A DNA stretch of 64,000 nucleotides from Okeania sp. SIO1I7 (GCA_010672585.1 JAAHGF010000005.1:142685-206684); one strand, 5' to 3'. Positions 9,231 to 19,181 are shown, numbered from the stretch's first letter. Numbers and translations: made by a program. The notes: generated by a model not told the origin, from the letters alone.

Positions 9231-11135
9231 ATGGAAATACCATTTGACATAACTCAACTGATTATCCTGACTGTAATCAGTGGTATAGGAGCCCAAGTTC
9301 TGGCAGCCTACCTTAAAGTACCTGCGATAGTCTTTTTACTACTGTTTGGTATTCTAGTAGGCAATGATGTCCTGGGAGTGGTGCATCCAAACCTACTAGG
9401 TAATGGTCTAGAAGTTGTAGTATCCTTATTTGTAGCCCTCATTCTCTTTGAGGGGGGCTTGAATTTGGAACTTAGAGAGTTAGGAAAAGTTTCCGGTAGT
9501 ATCCGCAACTTAGTAACCATAGGTACACTGGTAACCTTAATTGGTGGCGGCATGGCCGCTCACTGGTTAGGAGAATTTCCCTGGGCGATCGCATTCCTTT
9601 ATGCCTCCTTAGTAGTAGTGACAGGGCCAACAGTGGTAGGACCATTGCTAAAACAGGTTTCAGTAGACCGACAAGTAGCTACCTTGTTGGAAGGAGAAGG
9701 AGTTCTCATCGATCCTGTAGGAGCAATTCTGGCGGTATTGGTACTGAACATAGTTTTAAATGAAGGCGCTGACCCTTTAGGATTATTTAGGGACCTAGTT
9801 GTGCGCTTAGGAATGGGGACTATTATTGGTGCAGCAGGAGGCTGGATTTTAGGATTCACTCTCAAAAGAGCAAAGTTTCTGTCTGAAGAATTAGCAAATC
9901 TGGTAGTTTTAGCTGCTCTGTGGGGAATGTTTGGTCTAGCAGAAGAAGTCCGCAGTGAATCAGGATTGATGGCCACAGTCGTAGCAGGAATTTTCGTTGG
10001 GGCAGCCGAAATACCAGAGTTACGGTTATTAAGGCGGTTTAAAGGACAACTAACAATGTTGGCCGTTTCAGTGTTGTTTATTTTACTAGCAGCAGACCTA
10101 TCCTTAGCAAGTATTGTTGCTCTAGGTTGGGGAAGTGTGTTGACAGTTTTAAGCTTGATGTTCCTGGTTCGTCCTCTCAACGTATTAATCTGTACTTGGA
10201 ATAGTAGGCTGAATTGGCGACAAAAAATGTTTGTCAGTTGGGTTGCTCCCAGAGGAATAGTTTCAGCTTCAGTTTCTTCCTTATTTGCTATCTTGTTAAC
10301 TCAGAAAGGTCTCAATGGTGGTGACTCTATCAAGGCTTTGGTGTTCTTAACTATTATTATGACGGTATTTAGTCAAGGACTAACGGCAAGATTCGTGGCT
10401 CAATTTTTGGGAATTACTTCTAGCGCTGCTACTGGTGCTGTTATTGTCGGTTCAAATCCTCTGTCCCGATTAATTGGACGTCTATTTAAGGACAGGGGTG
10501 AATCAGTGGTACTTATAGATACAGATGAGGAAGCTTGTCAGCAAGCAGAAAAGGAAGGTTTGCAAGTATATAAAAGTAGTGCTTTTGATACCAATGTTCT
10601 AGAAGAAGCGGGTTTAGAATCAGTAGGAACTTTCTTAGCAATGACTAAGAATGAAGAGGTAAATTTAGTTTTGGCTCAAAGAGCAGCAGAAGAATTTAAG
10701 CCACCAAGAGTATTAGCTATTTATCCGAAAAGTCCTCAGAATAAAAGTCTAAATGGTAAAGAGAAGGTTCAACAAGCGTTTACTTCAGAGTTAAATATCA
10801 AAAGTTGGAATAAATATCTTTCTGACAGAGAAGTGAAATTAGGGGAAACAGTCCTTAAGCAATTGGGATTTGAGTTCCAAAAGACTCACCTTAAAGCACT
10901 TATTCGAGCAGGGGAGTTAATGCCACTTTTGATTGAAAGGCAAGGAAGTCTTCAAGTATTATCTGCCACGGAAAATTGGCAACCAGGCGATCGGATTATT
11001 TATTTGCTGCATGACCCTAAACCTAAGCTTCTCAAACGACTATCTGGATCTCAACAATCAACTTTAACTATAGAAAAATATCCAACTGTTGAAGAGGTAC
11101 CTATTCCTTCTTCAGTTCTCGAATCTGAACTCTGA
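9231..11135 (+). CDS. CPA-family cation/proton antiporter with C-terminal TrkA-N/RCK-like domain
   Basis: 634 residues. Residues 1 to about 400 form a dozen hydrophobic helices of the Na+/H+ exchanger fold (LFEGGLNLELRELGKV, VVVTGPTVVGPLLKQ, FVSWVAPRGIVSASVSSLFA). The ion-binding region reads LLEGEGVLIDPVGA, so the usual Asn-Asp or Asp-Asp pair is Ile160-Asp161 here. Residues about 410-520 resemble a TrkA-N/RCK nucleotide-binding domain with a degenerate Gly motif (VGSNPLSRLIGRLF), and about 530-600 an RCK-C-like tail. The likely job is exchange of Na+ or K+ for protons across the plasma or thylakoid membrane, gated by a cytosolic ligand. It stands alone, with 350 bases of AT-rich DNA upstream; ion specificity cannot be told. 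Confidence 0.88.
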   Translation: MEIPFDITQLIILTVISGIGAQVLAAYLKVPAIVFLLLFGILVGNDVLGVVHPNLLGNGLEVVVSLFVALILFEGGLNLELRELGKVSGSIRNLVTIGTLVTLIGGGMAAHWLGEFPWAIAFLYASLVVVTGPTVVGPLLKQVSVDRQVATLLEGEGVLIDPVGAILAVLVLNIVLNEGADPLGLFRDLVVRLGMGTIIGAAGGWILGFTLKRAKFLSEELANLVVLAALWGMFGLAEEVRSESGLMATVVAGIFVGAAEIPELRLLRRFKGQLTMLAVSVLFILLAADLSLASIVALGWGSVLTVLSLMFLVRPLNVLICTWNSRLNWRQKMFVSWVAPRGIVSASVSSLFAILLTQKGLNGGDSIKALVFLTIIMTVFSQGLTARFVAQFLGITSSAATGAVIVGSNPLSRLIGRLFKDRGESVVLIDTDEEACQQAEKEGLQVYKSSAFDTNVLEEAGLESVGTFLAMTKNEEVNLVLAQRAAEEFKPPRVLAIYPKSPQNKSLNGKEKVQQAFTSELNIKSWNKYLSDREVKLGETVLKQLGFEFQKTHLKALIRAGELMPLLIERQGSLQVLSATENWQPGDRIIYLLHDPKPKLLKRLSGSQQSTLTIEKYPTVEEVPIPSSVLESEL

Positions 11136-11225
11136 TGGAACGGAGGAGTGAGGAGTCAGGAGGAAAAAAGAAGGAAAAGGAAGAGGAGAAGATAGTTTTT
11201 GATCGCTAATTAAACGGACACGATC

Positions 11226-11340
11226 GGGACTTACGCAAATTCACCTTGAAAACGTCATAATGTAGGGGCGAATGGTATTGGCGTTCCGCCAAGCTCCGAA
11301 TTGCGCCCTCACTTGATTTAGTGTCCGTGCGTAAGTCCTG
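11226..11340. repeat. MITE-like repeat, family C (C1)
   Basis: Ends CGGGACTTACGCAAATTC and GTCCGTGCGTAAGTCCTG are inverted (core GGACTTACGCA). It abuts a degenerate family B right end (TAATTAAACGGACACGATCG) just upstream. Two further copies are at 16921 and 23287. Confidence 0.8.
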
Positions 11341-11356
11341 ATGATATAAGAAGTTA

Positions 11357-11743
11357 TATCATGTCCGGTTAAACAGTGATAAATAAATGGGGTTGCACAT
11401 TATGGAATGATATTGCCAAAAATTAGTTTAGACTTTGACTAAAAAAAACCTAATATTAATGATTCTAGCAATTGATTAATCCACAATCCAATTCAATCAA
11501 AAATCTCAAATCATTCGTCGCTGTGCAACCCCAAATAAATAACTACGGAGTCCTCAGGAGTCAGGAGGACCGAGTCAGGAGGAAAGAGGGAAGAAAGAAG
11601 AAGAGGAGGAAAAGGAGAAAGTTTTTTTATAACTATAGTCATTTAACTTTAGATTGAGACAAAGCTTTCTTGCTATGAGGGAGTTTCAGACGAAAAAACG
11701 TCTCATTTTTAAGTTAAACTACTATAATTATCCGGACATGATA
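11357..11743. mobile_element. MITE-like repeat, family B (B5), with an inserted family K segment
   Basis: Ends TATCATGTCCGGTTAAACAG and ATAATTATCCGGACATGATA are family B. The interior segment 11396-11475 (ATGGAATGATATTGCC, AAAAATTAGTTTAGACTTTG, CCTAATATTAATGATTC) recurs in inverted orientation at 39257-39335, so a second element sits inside this one. No gene is convincing here. Confidence 0.65.
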
Positions 11744-12275
11744 TTAGTAGCAGCTTTCCTCAGGGGATTGTCAGACAGCAGATAGGTAGGTGGCATCGCA
11801 CCCCAGAATAAATTTGGTAAGGTCTGGGCACAGACAGAGATCACAGTTAGGTTAGCGTTCGCGGAGGGTGGTGTCAGCTGTATCGCCTACTTCAATTGGA
11901 TTTGGGTTCGCCCGTCGCAAAGAAAATACTGCTGCACAAAGAGCTGAGTTGGCGTTAGCGGAGCGTGGCGTCAGCTGTATCGTTCCTTGGAGTTGGAACA
12001 ACCTAATTACTTATACCAAACTTTACTGATGCACTACCGAAATTTGTTTGCTCCCCATGAAAAACGGAAAAAATATTCTCTCTCAAGAGAAGAACATTTT
12101 TATTATGGCGTTCTTAATGAGACTTGATATTACGGTTCATCATCAACATAAGTCAAACACCAAAAAGTACGATCTGCAAAAAAAATATCTGGGGTATAAA
12201 TTCTATTTGAAGACGAATGCAAGAAACCAGAAGCACTTTTAGCGACTGTTGCCAAATTTCTGTAAAATTCATAAT
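11744..12275. other. Repeat-derived intergenic stretch
   Basis: Holds two related short blocks, GCGTTCGCGGAGGGTGGTGT near 11856 and GCGTTAGCGGAGCGTGGCGT near 11953, each followed by CAGCTGTATCG. This is the kind of short GC-rich cyanobacterial repeat seen elsewhere in the window. A 64-codon frame at 12048 lacks a ribosome-binding site and protein-like features. Confidence 0.45.
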
Positions 12276-12375
12276 ATTAGACATATCCAGAAAAGAGGGA
12301 ACAGGGAACAGGAAGAAATAATTGATAATTTATGAATAAGAATTGATTTGATTTTTAATCCAAGGAGATGTCTAT
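12276..12375. repeat. MITE-like repeat, family H (H2), simple copy
   Basis: Ends ATTAGACATATCCAGAAAAG and AATCCAAGGAGATGTCTAT are inverted; the interior has ATTGATAATTTATGAATAAG. About 100 bp. It is the uninterrupted counterpart of H1 and lies directly upstream of the large membrane protein gene. Confidence 0.65.
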
Positions 12376-12406
12376 TGAAATTTAGAAAGTTAGAAAAGAA
12401 AATTTA

Positions 12407-15400
12407 ATGTTAATCAATATAGATCGAACTCATCCACAACTATTAGAAGGTTTAGATATTTGGTTACGTCTAGGTTTAATTTCTGACGATGAAGTTAGGA
12501 AACTATGCCAAAAATATTTAAGTTCTCCACTGCCACAACCACAACTGATAGAAACTAAACCCACATTAGTAACTAATATCCAAACAACTCAAAAAGAAAC
12601 AGATTTACGCCCTACTATCTCTAATAGTCCCACCAAAAAATCTCCTAATTTAATTGCTCAATTATTACAGTCATTGATGGCAGAAATTAGCCTCCGATGG
12701 CTACTTTTTTTAGGTTTATTTATGGTGGTAGTATCTTCTGGATTACTTGCTGCGAGTCAGTGGGAAAAATTTCCCCTCACCGGACAATATTTAGTGCTTT
12801 TAGCATATACATTATGCTTTTTGGGGGCGACATTTTGGACTAGAAAAATCGGGGGTTTGCGGTTAACTTCTGAGACATTACGATTGGTGACATTACTATT
12901 AGTACCTGTAAATTTTTGGGCAATAGATGGTTTAGGTTTGTGGGGAAATATTGGGGAATGGTTAATAGTAGCGATCGCTTCTCTCTTGCTCACTAGCATA
13001 ATCATTTACTTTGTTGAAGAAGGAAGAAGAAAGAAGAAAGAAGGAAGAGGCGGTGCGACCCCGCGTCGGCGACAGACGCAAGGGAATGCGGACCAAGAGA
13101 GGAAAAAGTGGATGGGGACTCAAACCCCAACCAATTGTCAACACCCTGTAGAGGGCGGCGTATTAAATCCAAAAGAAAAAGATAAAAAATTTAATAATTC
13201 TGTCTCTACAAATTGGATTTCAATTACTTCGCTGAACTTATTAAGTTTGAGTTATTTACATTATGGTTGGAGATTTTCAGGATTTCCAATTTTGGCAATT
13301 TATTTAGGAGTTATTGGTACAGCGATCGCTACTATTTATCAGAACCAAACTCCATCTAGTACAAAAATCAGAGAGGTTGAAAATCAAATTACTACTGGGG
13401 ACCCGTTAACGGGAATTGCGATTGTAATTTATGCTTTAGGAATTTTGTTAGTTCGAGGAGTTTTTGTTGCCAATGTAGATATTACAAAATTAGGATTAGC
13501 TTTAGGAATCAGTGGATGGATTTTATTAAAGAATAATCGGATTCAAAGAACATTATTTATACAAAATCGGATTGGGATTAGTTTGCTGTTAATCGGGTGG
13601 TTAGTTTCTGTAGTCGCTCAACCTTGGCAGGCATTTATCATTAGTATTATTGGTTTATTCTTATTAGCAGAAAATCTACAAAAGTCTTGGCGAGGTATTG
13701 ACCTATCTGCAATTTTTCTGATTGGTTTACAAATAACTTGGTTAGGATGGCGATTAATTCCAGTTCCAACTAGACAAACGTTAGTTACAACAACAACCCA
13801 AATTTTTAATGCCCAAAATTCACCAGAATCATTACTCAGTTTAGCTTGGTTTCCCTACTTAATATTTATGGTCTGGATGACAGATTGGATTTATCGCCGT
13901 GAACAAATTAACTTGGCTAAATTTAGCGAGAAAATTTGCTTAGGTTTTGGAGTATTTTTAAATATATTATCTTGGCAAAATCCTCTCGTTATATTTCTCA
14001 ACTTCTTAGCTTCAACTATTACTCTTGCTATTTTTACCTTTCGTCGTCAACCTATCAAAGTTAGCCTTGTTTATCTAACTCATATAACTGGTTTATTATC
14101 AATATTTTCTGGGATTAATTATTTCTTGCCTAGTGTAAGTTTAGAAATGTGGGCAATAATTTGCTCAGTAATTATGTTAGGAGAATGGGGAATATTTAGT
14201 TTCCAGACAAAGATAACAGCAGAAAGAACAATTGTCACACCCACATCCTCTATTTCACTATTAAATTATTTCTGTTTAAGTTCTTGGCATCTTGGTTTAG
14301 TTTTAGCAGTTATTAGTTATATTTTATGGTTGAGTAAGTTAGAATTTTTCCCATCTGATTTTTGCATGGTTATGAATTGCCAATTATCAGCAAAATGGGG
14401 AATTATTTGGTTTATTACCCCTCTAGCTCTAACAATTATTGCTAGTGAAGAAGGAAGAAGAAAGAAAGAAGAAGGAAGAGAGAAAGAGCAAAGTTGGAAA
14501 AAGTCGATGGGAACTCAAACCCTTGAAGAAGGAAGAAGGAAAAAGGAAGAAGGAAGGAGCGAAGTTGGAAAAAGTGGGTGGGGATTCAAACTCCAACAAA
14601 TTGTAAACACAGCGGGTGGCGAGGGGGTATTAAACCCAAAAGAAAAAAATCAAATAATATCTTTTAGAAAAAGAGCAAGTGGCTTAAGTGTGGCAGCTGT
14701 AATTATGCTACAACTTTTAACTTTATGGCAGCCAGAAACTCGATTAATTGGTTTGGGTTTAGGTACAGCTTTAATGTTAGTTAATACTAAATACTTACTA
14801 ACTCAAACGGCGTCAAATATTACAGTAGGCTTCGTCTTAATTTTCGTAAGTTTTTGCCTGGGTGAAGGTGTATTAGGTTTGCCTCATGTTTCTGGAGTGG
14901 GATGGTTATTAACCATTAGTATATTTTTAGTAATTTTGTGGTTTTTATACTCTCGAATAATTAGATTACCAGGGCAGTTATTTAATATTTATACTCAAGC
15001 AATAGATGGTTGGGCAATTACTCTCTGTAGTTTAGAATTAATCTTCTTAACAATCCACTCCTTCGGCATTTATTGGCAAACTATTAATCCCTCAATCACA
15101 GTAATTACTTCTACTATTTTGCTCTTATTTGCCATTAGCTATCGAGGCTCAATTAAACAAACAACAGAAAACTCATCAATTACATTTAGTCTCAATAATT
15201 TTGTTCAGTCTACCGCCACAGTTTATAGTTTTGGTTGGGCTTTAGAATTACTAATAGTTGAAATTTTAGGCTTTGTAGATAAATCAACAATAAATTTAGC
15301 GATCGCTAATATTGGATTAGGATTATCGACTCAAATTTTAGGAGATTGGTTACAAAGAAAAACAGGTATTAATAATTTGCCTAGATGCTGGCAAGTAATG

Positions 15401-16705
15401 CCATTACTTTATGGTATTTTAGGTGCTTTATTCCGTATAGGTACTTTTGAAAATTGGACTGGTTTAACTTCCTTAGCTCTATCATTTATATTGATTGGAA
15501 TAGGCAGGATAAAAACCACATTAAAACCAATATTATACTTAGGAATTATCGGAATATCCTGTGCTGCTGCCGAACTACTTTTATATCAAATTTATTCCCT
15601 GCCATTAGCAGATAAATTAATTGCTTATGCCAGCCTTGGAACAACCATCACTTATAGTTATCGATTATTATCTCCTTGGTTATTAGATTACTTAAAAATC
15701 ACAGAAACAGAAATTAAAAATATTGCCAATATACATTGGGCAGTCAGCAGCTCAATCTTACTTTTATTAGTAATATCTAATCTCAAATCTAATCCAATAC
15801 TGGGATTAACCACAGCAATACTTTTGACTCGCTACGCAATTATGCAAGGCAAAAATAATTCCAATTTACAACAAGCAAAAACCTGGATTTATGTAGGATT
15901 TTTAGAAGGATATGCTGTTGCCATCTATATAATCAACCTACTTTCCATCACAGAAATTTTACGATATTGGCTAAGTGCAATAACTGCCATAATTTCTTAC
16001 TTTATCTATTTATTACCTTGGGAAAATTGGGGATGGCCTCTACAACCTTGGCGACGAATTGCTGTAATTATGCCAATAGTAACTATATTTCTGACAAACT
16101 TAAAATTAGACTCTGCTCCACCTTGGTATTGGTATGCTTCAATTCTCATAACTGCCGGATTTTATATTGTAATTGCCAAAGTAAATCAGCAAATACGATT
16201 AACTTATATTAGTGTTGGTTTAATTAATTGCGCTTTTGTGATTTGGCTAAATAATTTAGGAGAATCTCTTCAGACATTAATTTACATTACTCCCATGGGA
16301 TTATCATTACTTTATATAGCTAAAGTAGATCCAATTTTGAAATTACCTAAAAACAGAAATATTCGGCATAACTTACGAATTTTTGGCAGTGGAATAATTT
16401 GTTTTATCGCTTTATTAGAAAATCAATGGACTGGTTTACTACCAGGAATAATTAGTGTAATTGCCATTTTCACAGGATTAGGATTACGAACTAGAGCTTT
16501 TCTTTATATAGGAACAGTCACATTTTTAATCAACACTTTTAACCAACTAATTATCCTGAACTCTCTTTACTCTTTTTTCAAGTGGATAATCGGTTTACTT
16601 GTAGGAGTTGCCTTTATTTGGATAGCTGCAAGTTTTGAAACTCGACGAGAACAAATTAATAATTTATTGCAAAATTGGATAGAAGAATTAGAAGAGTGGG
16701 AGTAG
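12407..16705 (+). CDS. Very large multi-pass membrane protein (DUF2157-like), with two in-frame repeat insertions
   Basis: 1432 residues. The N-terminus (LLEGLDIWLRLGLISDDEVRKLCQKYL) resembles the soluble start of DUF2157 membrane proteins; from residue about 95 onward the protein is a long series of hydrophobic helices, by eye around 40. Cyanobacteria commonly carry such giant proteins; their function is unknown. Two hydrophilic, highly charged stretches (residues about 203-259 and 681-748) interrupt the hydrophobic pattern and are encoded by repeat DNA: both begin EEGRRKK and end GGVLNPKEK or GEGVLNPKEK. Neither breaks the frame. The last residues EELEEWE run into a GGGAGATG tandem tract that also provides the TAG stop. 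ATG start chosen because upstream is repeat H2. Confidence 0.8.
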   Translation: MLINIDRTHPQLLEGLDIWLRLGLISDDEVRKLCQKYLSSPLPQPQLIETKPTLVTNIQTTQKETDLRPTISNSPTKKSPNLIAQLLQSLMAEISLRWLLFLGLFMVVVSSGLLAASQWEKFPLTGQYLVLLAYTLCFLGATFWTRKIGGLRLTSETLRLVTLLLVPVNFWAIDGLGLWGNIGEWLIVAIASLLLTSIIIYFVEEGRRKKKEGRGGATPRRRQTQGNADQERKKWMGTQTPTNCQHPVEGGVLNPKEKDKKFNNSVSTNWISITSLNLLSLSYLHYGWRFSGFPILAIYLGVIGTAIATIYQNQTPSSTKIREVENQITTGDPLTGIAIVIYALGILLVRGVFVANVDITKLGLALGISGWILLKNNRIQRTLFIQNRIGISLLLIGWLVSVVAQPWQAFIISIIGLFLLAENLQKSWRGIDLSAIFLIGLQITWLGWRLIPVPTRQTLVTTTTQIFNAQNSPESLLSLAWFPYLIFMVWMTDWIYRREQINLAKFSEKICLGFGVFLNILSWQNPLVIFLNFLASTITLAIFTFRRQPIKVSLVYLTHITGLLSIFSGINYFLPSVSLEMWAIICSVIMLGEWGIFSFQTKITAERTIVTPTSSISLLNYFCLSSWHLGLVLAVISYILWLSKLEFFPSDFCMVMNCQLSAKWGIIWFITPLALTIIASEEGRRKKEEGREKEQSWKKSMGTQTLEEGRRKKEEGRSEVGKSGWGFKLQQIVNTAGGEGVLNPKEKNQIISFRKRASGLSVAAVIMLQLLTLWQPETRLIGLGLGTALMLVNTKYLLTQTASNITVGFVLIFVSFCLGEGVLGLPHVSGVGWLLTISIFLVILWFLYSRIIRLPGQLFNIYTQAIDGWAITLCSLELIFLTIHSFGIYWQTINPSITVITSTILLLFAISYRGSIKQTTENSSITFSLNNFVQSTATVYSFGWALELLIVEILGFVDKSTINLAIANIGLGLSTQILGDWLQRKTGINNLPRCWQVMPLLYGILGALFRIGTFENWTGLTSLALSFILIGIGRIKTTLKPILYLGIIGISCAAAELLLYQIYSLPLADKLIAYASLGTTITYSYRLLSPWLLDYLKITETEIKNIANIHWAVSSSILLLLVISNLKSNPILGLTTAILLTRYAIMQGKNNSNLQQAKTWIYVGFLEGYAVAIYIINLLSITEILRYWLSAITAIISYFIYLLPWENWGWPLQPWRRIAVIMPIVTIFLTNLKLDSAPPWYWYASILITAGFYIVIAKVNQQIRLTYISVGLINCAFVIWLNNLGESLQTLIYITPMGLSLLYIAKVDPILKLPKNRNIRHNLRIFGSGIICFIALLENQWTGLLPGIISVIAIFTGLGLRTRAFLYIGTVTFLINTFNQLIILNSLYSFFKWIIGLLVGVAFIWIAASFETRREQINNLLQNWIEELEEWE
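13014..13186 (+). repeat. In-frame repeat insertion 1 in the large membrane protein
   Basis: A GAAGAAGGAAGAAG purine tract is followed by GCGGTGCGACCCCGCGTCGG (also found in the ictB tail as GCGGTGCGACCCCACGACGA), then GGGGACTCAAACCCCAAC and GTATTAAATCCAAAAG. It adds about 57 codons without a stop. The same end module recurs at 14640, which marks it as a mobile repeat rather than native protein. Confidence 0.7.
14447..14652 (+). repeat. In-frame repeat insertion 2 in the large membrane protein
   Basis: Contains GAAGAAGGAAGAAGAAAG twice, each followed by GTTGGAAAAAGT and GGGGATTCAAACTCCAAC or a variant, and ends GGGGGTATTAAACCCAAAAG. It adds about 68 codons and keeps the frame. The internal duplication is absent from insertion 1. 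Confidence 0.7.
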
Positions 16706-16790
16706 GGAGATGGGGAGATGGGGAGATGGGGAGTGTGGGAGATGGGGAGATGGGGAGATGGGGAGTGTGGGAAGTGTGGGAAGTGCCCGG
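16703..16790. repeat. GGGAGATG tandem tract
   Basis: About eight copies of GGGGAGAT interleaved with GGGAGTGT. It starts at the end of the preceding gene and supplies its stop codon. The same tract type occurs at 292-340, 8225 and 29415. Confidence 0.8.
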
Positions 16791-16920
16791 AGAAAGAGAA
16801 AGTAGGAACAATAATTAATAATTGTACCTTTATCTTTCTGTGCTTGTCTGCCCAAAGTCTTAACTTTTTGGTCACTCAAGCTGAAAAGTCTAGAAATATT
16901 CTCTAGATCATTAAAGTTGT

Positions 16921-17011
16921 CAGGACTTACGCAGAGACTCTATATATAGAGAGGGCGAATGGCATTTACCCCTACAAATGGTGGTTTGACAGTCAATTTG
17001 CGTAAGTCCTG
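16921..17011. repeat. MITE-like repeat, family C (C2)
   Basis: Ends CAGGACTTACGCAGAGACTC and CAATTTGCGTAAGTCCTG are perfect over the outer 12-13 bases. 91 bp, non-coding; it could fold into a long hairpin. Confidence 0.85.
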
Positions 17012-17096
17012 ATTTGTATTAAAGTTTTGTTATACATTGTCATACAGTGCCTTACAAAGTTATAATTATTCACATTCATAAAAAAGAAAAACAGTA

Positions 17097-17660
17097 ATGG
17101 CAGAAATAATAGGACCAGAATGTCTCGATCATGAAAAAGAAATTATCTGGCTTGATGATCCTAGTAAATACCCTTGGGTCAGACAAGGCAGTACGGACTT
17201 TCTTCAAAAACAAGGTATATCTAATTCTCGTATGTCAGACATATCTGGAGCTGGGCACAAAATAATTGGTTATGCAAACTTAGAAGATGATGCACCACCA
17301 AGTTTTATTGATAAACCGACAGGAAATAAACATTATTACAGGAGATATTTTTGTCTTAGGGATAAAGATTATGAAAACTATCAAGGTGGAACTTCTTATC
17401 CTTCAGAGGCAGTAGATCCTTCGAGTGTTACCCCAAAGGAAAAAGGAGATAGTCCTCGAAAAAAGTCTCAGATTGCTGTGAGAATTCCTTTTCCACTGAT
17501 GCGAAAGCTTAAGGATTATATCAATCAAACAAAGATGTCTCAAACAGAAGTAGTGGTAAGTGCATTGGCAGAATATTTAGAGGATAAAGATAGTACCCCT
17601 ATAATTCATAGAATACTATTACTAGAAAAAAGGGTAGAAGCATTAGAGACTAGGGAATAG
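17097..17660 (+). CDS. Ribbon-helix-helix domain protein
   Basis: 187 residues. The N-terminal 110 residues (EIIWLDDPSKYPWVRQGSTD) are not recognised; a charged linker (TPKEKGDSPRKKS) leads to a CopG/Arc-type ribbon-helix-helix segment at about 122-165 (QIAVRIPFPLMRKLKDYINQ, then TKMSQTEVVVSALAEYL) and a short C-terminal coiled coil (HRILLLEKRVEALE). This suggests a dimeric DNA-binding protein, perhaps a regulator with an N-terminal sensing or partner-binding part. A hairpin just after the stop suggests monocistronic expression. Its target is unknown; there is no toxin gene next to it. Confidence 0.75.
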   Translation: MAEIIGPECLDHEKEIIWLDDPSKYPWVRQGSTDFLQKQGISNSRMSDISGAGHKIIGYANLEDDAPPSFIDKPTGNKHYYRRYFCLRDKDYENYQGGTSYPSEAVDPSSVTPKEKGDSPRKKSQIAVRIPFPLMRKLKDYINQTKMSQTEVVVSALAEYLEDKDSTPIIHRILLLEKRVEALETRE

Positions 17661-17704
17661 GCAAATAGCCCATAGGAAAATCTATCTAAAAATATTGCAA
17701 TAGG

Positions 17705-17739
17705 ACTCCCGTCATAATTTTTGATTTAACGACGGGAGT
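17705..17739 (+). terminator. Hairpin downstream of the ribbon-helix-helix gene
   Basis: ACTCCCGTC (17705-17713) and GACGGGAGT (17731-17739) form a 9-bp perfect stem with a 17-base AT-rich loop, followed by GTCAAATTT. The T tract is weak, so termination is likely but not certain. It lies 45 bases after one stop codon and 36 bases before the next start. Confidence 0.55.
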
Positions 17740-17774
17740 GTCAAATTTAACCCATAATTAACTGATAAATTTTA

Positions 17775-19181
17775 ATGTCCAACTTAACCATCCACGTTCA
17801 ACCACCCCTAAAATTTATTCCACCTAACTTTAAGCCCCTAGTACGAACAGGTACAAAACTAATGTTACCTTGGTGGCTGAAGTACCAAGTATCTGTCGCC
17901 GACATACAAGCAGATAACCTAGAAACCCTAGCCCAACTATATCAAAACTTCCACCAGGGGAAAAACCGCTTTCTGATGGCATTCCGTCATCCTAATGCCA
18001 ACGACCCTTACTGTCTGGGATATATGATCTGGTATCTATTGCCCAAATTTGCTAAACAACAAGGAATTACCCTTCCATCTCTTCTCCACTATCATTTTAT
18101 CTTTGACCGAGGTATTCCTTTATGGGCTGGTAATTTTGTCGGTAAATGGTATTCATATTTGGGAGGAAGTTCAATTCACCGAGGAAAAATAGACCGTCAG
18201 GGACTCAAATCAGCTCGTGAATTATTTGCTAATGGCAGTTTACCTATGATGGCTGCTCCAGAAGGAAGTACTAATGGCCATAATGAAAGAGTCAGTCCCT
18301 TAGAGCCTGGTATTGCCCAGATGGGATTTTGGTGTGTTGAAGAGATATATAAAGCAAATCGTTCTGAAGAAGTTTTAATCGTGCCAGTAGGTATTCAATA
18401 CAAATACTTGGGCGAACCATGGAAAAATGTAGAGCAACTTTTAACTAAGCTCGAAAAAGATAGTGGTTTGTTTTCCGGTTCAGAAAATCTTCCCGATCAG
18501 CAAAAACTAGCACCTTCTGCACTATACCAACGACTTTTGAGATTAGGAGGTCATTTATTAGAAAAAATGGAAGAATTTTATAGAAAAAATTACCACCGAG
18601 ACTTACCCAAGTCAACTCAAGAAAGTTCTTCCCAACAATCTTTAACAGATGAGCAAATTAATGAAACGATCGCCACTCGCCTCAATGCTCTTCTTGATGT
18701 TGCTTTGGAAGTGGCAGAAGAATATTTTCAAATTCAGGCCAACGGTAATTTTATAGATCGTTGTCGTCGTTTAGAACAAGCGGGTTGGGATTTGATATAC
18801 AGAGAAGATATTGAAAATTTGGCGACTCTTTCTTCTGTAGACAGAGGTCTTGCAGACCGACTTGCACAAGAAGCTAGTCTGCGAATGTGGCACATGAGAT
18901 TAGTCGAAAGTTTTGTTGCGGTTAGTGGCAAATATATTACCGAAAAACCGACATTAGAAAGGTTTGCTGATACAACTCTACTAATATGGGATATGATTAA
19001 TCGTATTAAGGGCGGTAGTCCTCTCAAGCGTCCGATACTAGGAAAACAAAAAGTATATATGACAGTAGGACAACCAATTTCTGTTTCCCAGCGTTGGGAG
19101 AGTTACAAAGCTAAACGTCGTACAGCCATATCAGAACTGACTCAAGATTTGCAAAAGGCCCTAGAAGAAACGATTAAATGA
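17775..19181 (+). CDS. PlsC-like 1-acylglycerol-3-phosphate acyltransferase family protein
   Basis: 468 residues. The acyltransferase block holds the HX4D catalytic motif in FRHPNANDP (about residues 74-82) and the EGST acyl-acceptor motif in PMMAAPEGSTNGHNE (about 158-172), with VLIVPVGIQYKY as the fourth block. The C-terminal half (about 230-468) is an additional helical region found in the larger cyanobacterial members. It would transfer acyl groups to a lysophosphatidic-acid-like acceptor at the membrane in lipid synthesis; the real substrate may differ from that of the short PlsC. There is no clear neighbour relationship. Confidence 0.85.
   Translation: MSNLTIHVQPPLKFIPPNFKPLVRTGTKLMLPWWLKYQVSVADIQADNLETLAQLYQNFHQGKNRFLMAFRHPNANDPYCLGYMIWYLLPKFAKQQGITLPSLLHYHFIFDRGIPLWAGNFVGKWYSYLGGSSIHRGKIDRQGLKSARELFANGSLPMMAAPEGSTNGHNERVSPLEPGIAQMGFWCVEEIYKANRSEEVLIVPVGIQYKYLGEPWKNVEQLLTKLEKDSGLFSGSENLPDQQKLAPSALYQRLLRLGGHLLEKMEEFYRKNYHRDLPKSTQESSSQQSLTDEQINETIATRLNALLDVALEVAEEYFQIQANGNFIDRCRRLEQAGWDLIYREDIENLATLSSVDRGLADRLAQEASLRMWHMRLVESFVAVSGKYITEKPTLERFADTTLLIWDMINRIKGGSPLKRPILGKQKVYMTVGQPISVSQRWESYKAKRRTAISELTQDLQKALEETIK

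Noticed and set aside
9599-10180. 193-codon reverse frame inside the antiporter gene
   Set aside because: Complement of a clearly coding strand; Arg/Thr/Pro-rich shadow with no motif.
11472-11657. 61-codon forward frame as a gene
   Set aside because: Lies inside repeat B5, and its Arg/Lys-rich half is a purine tract.
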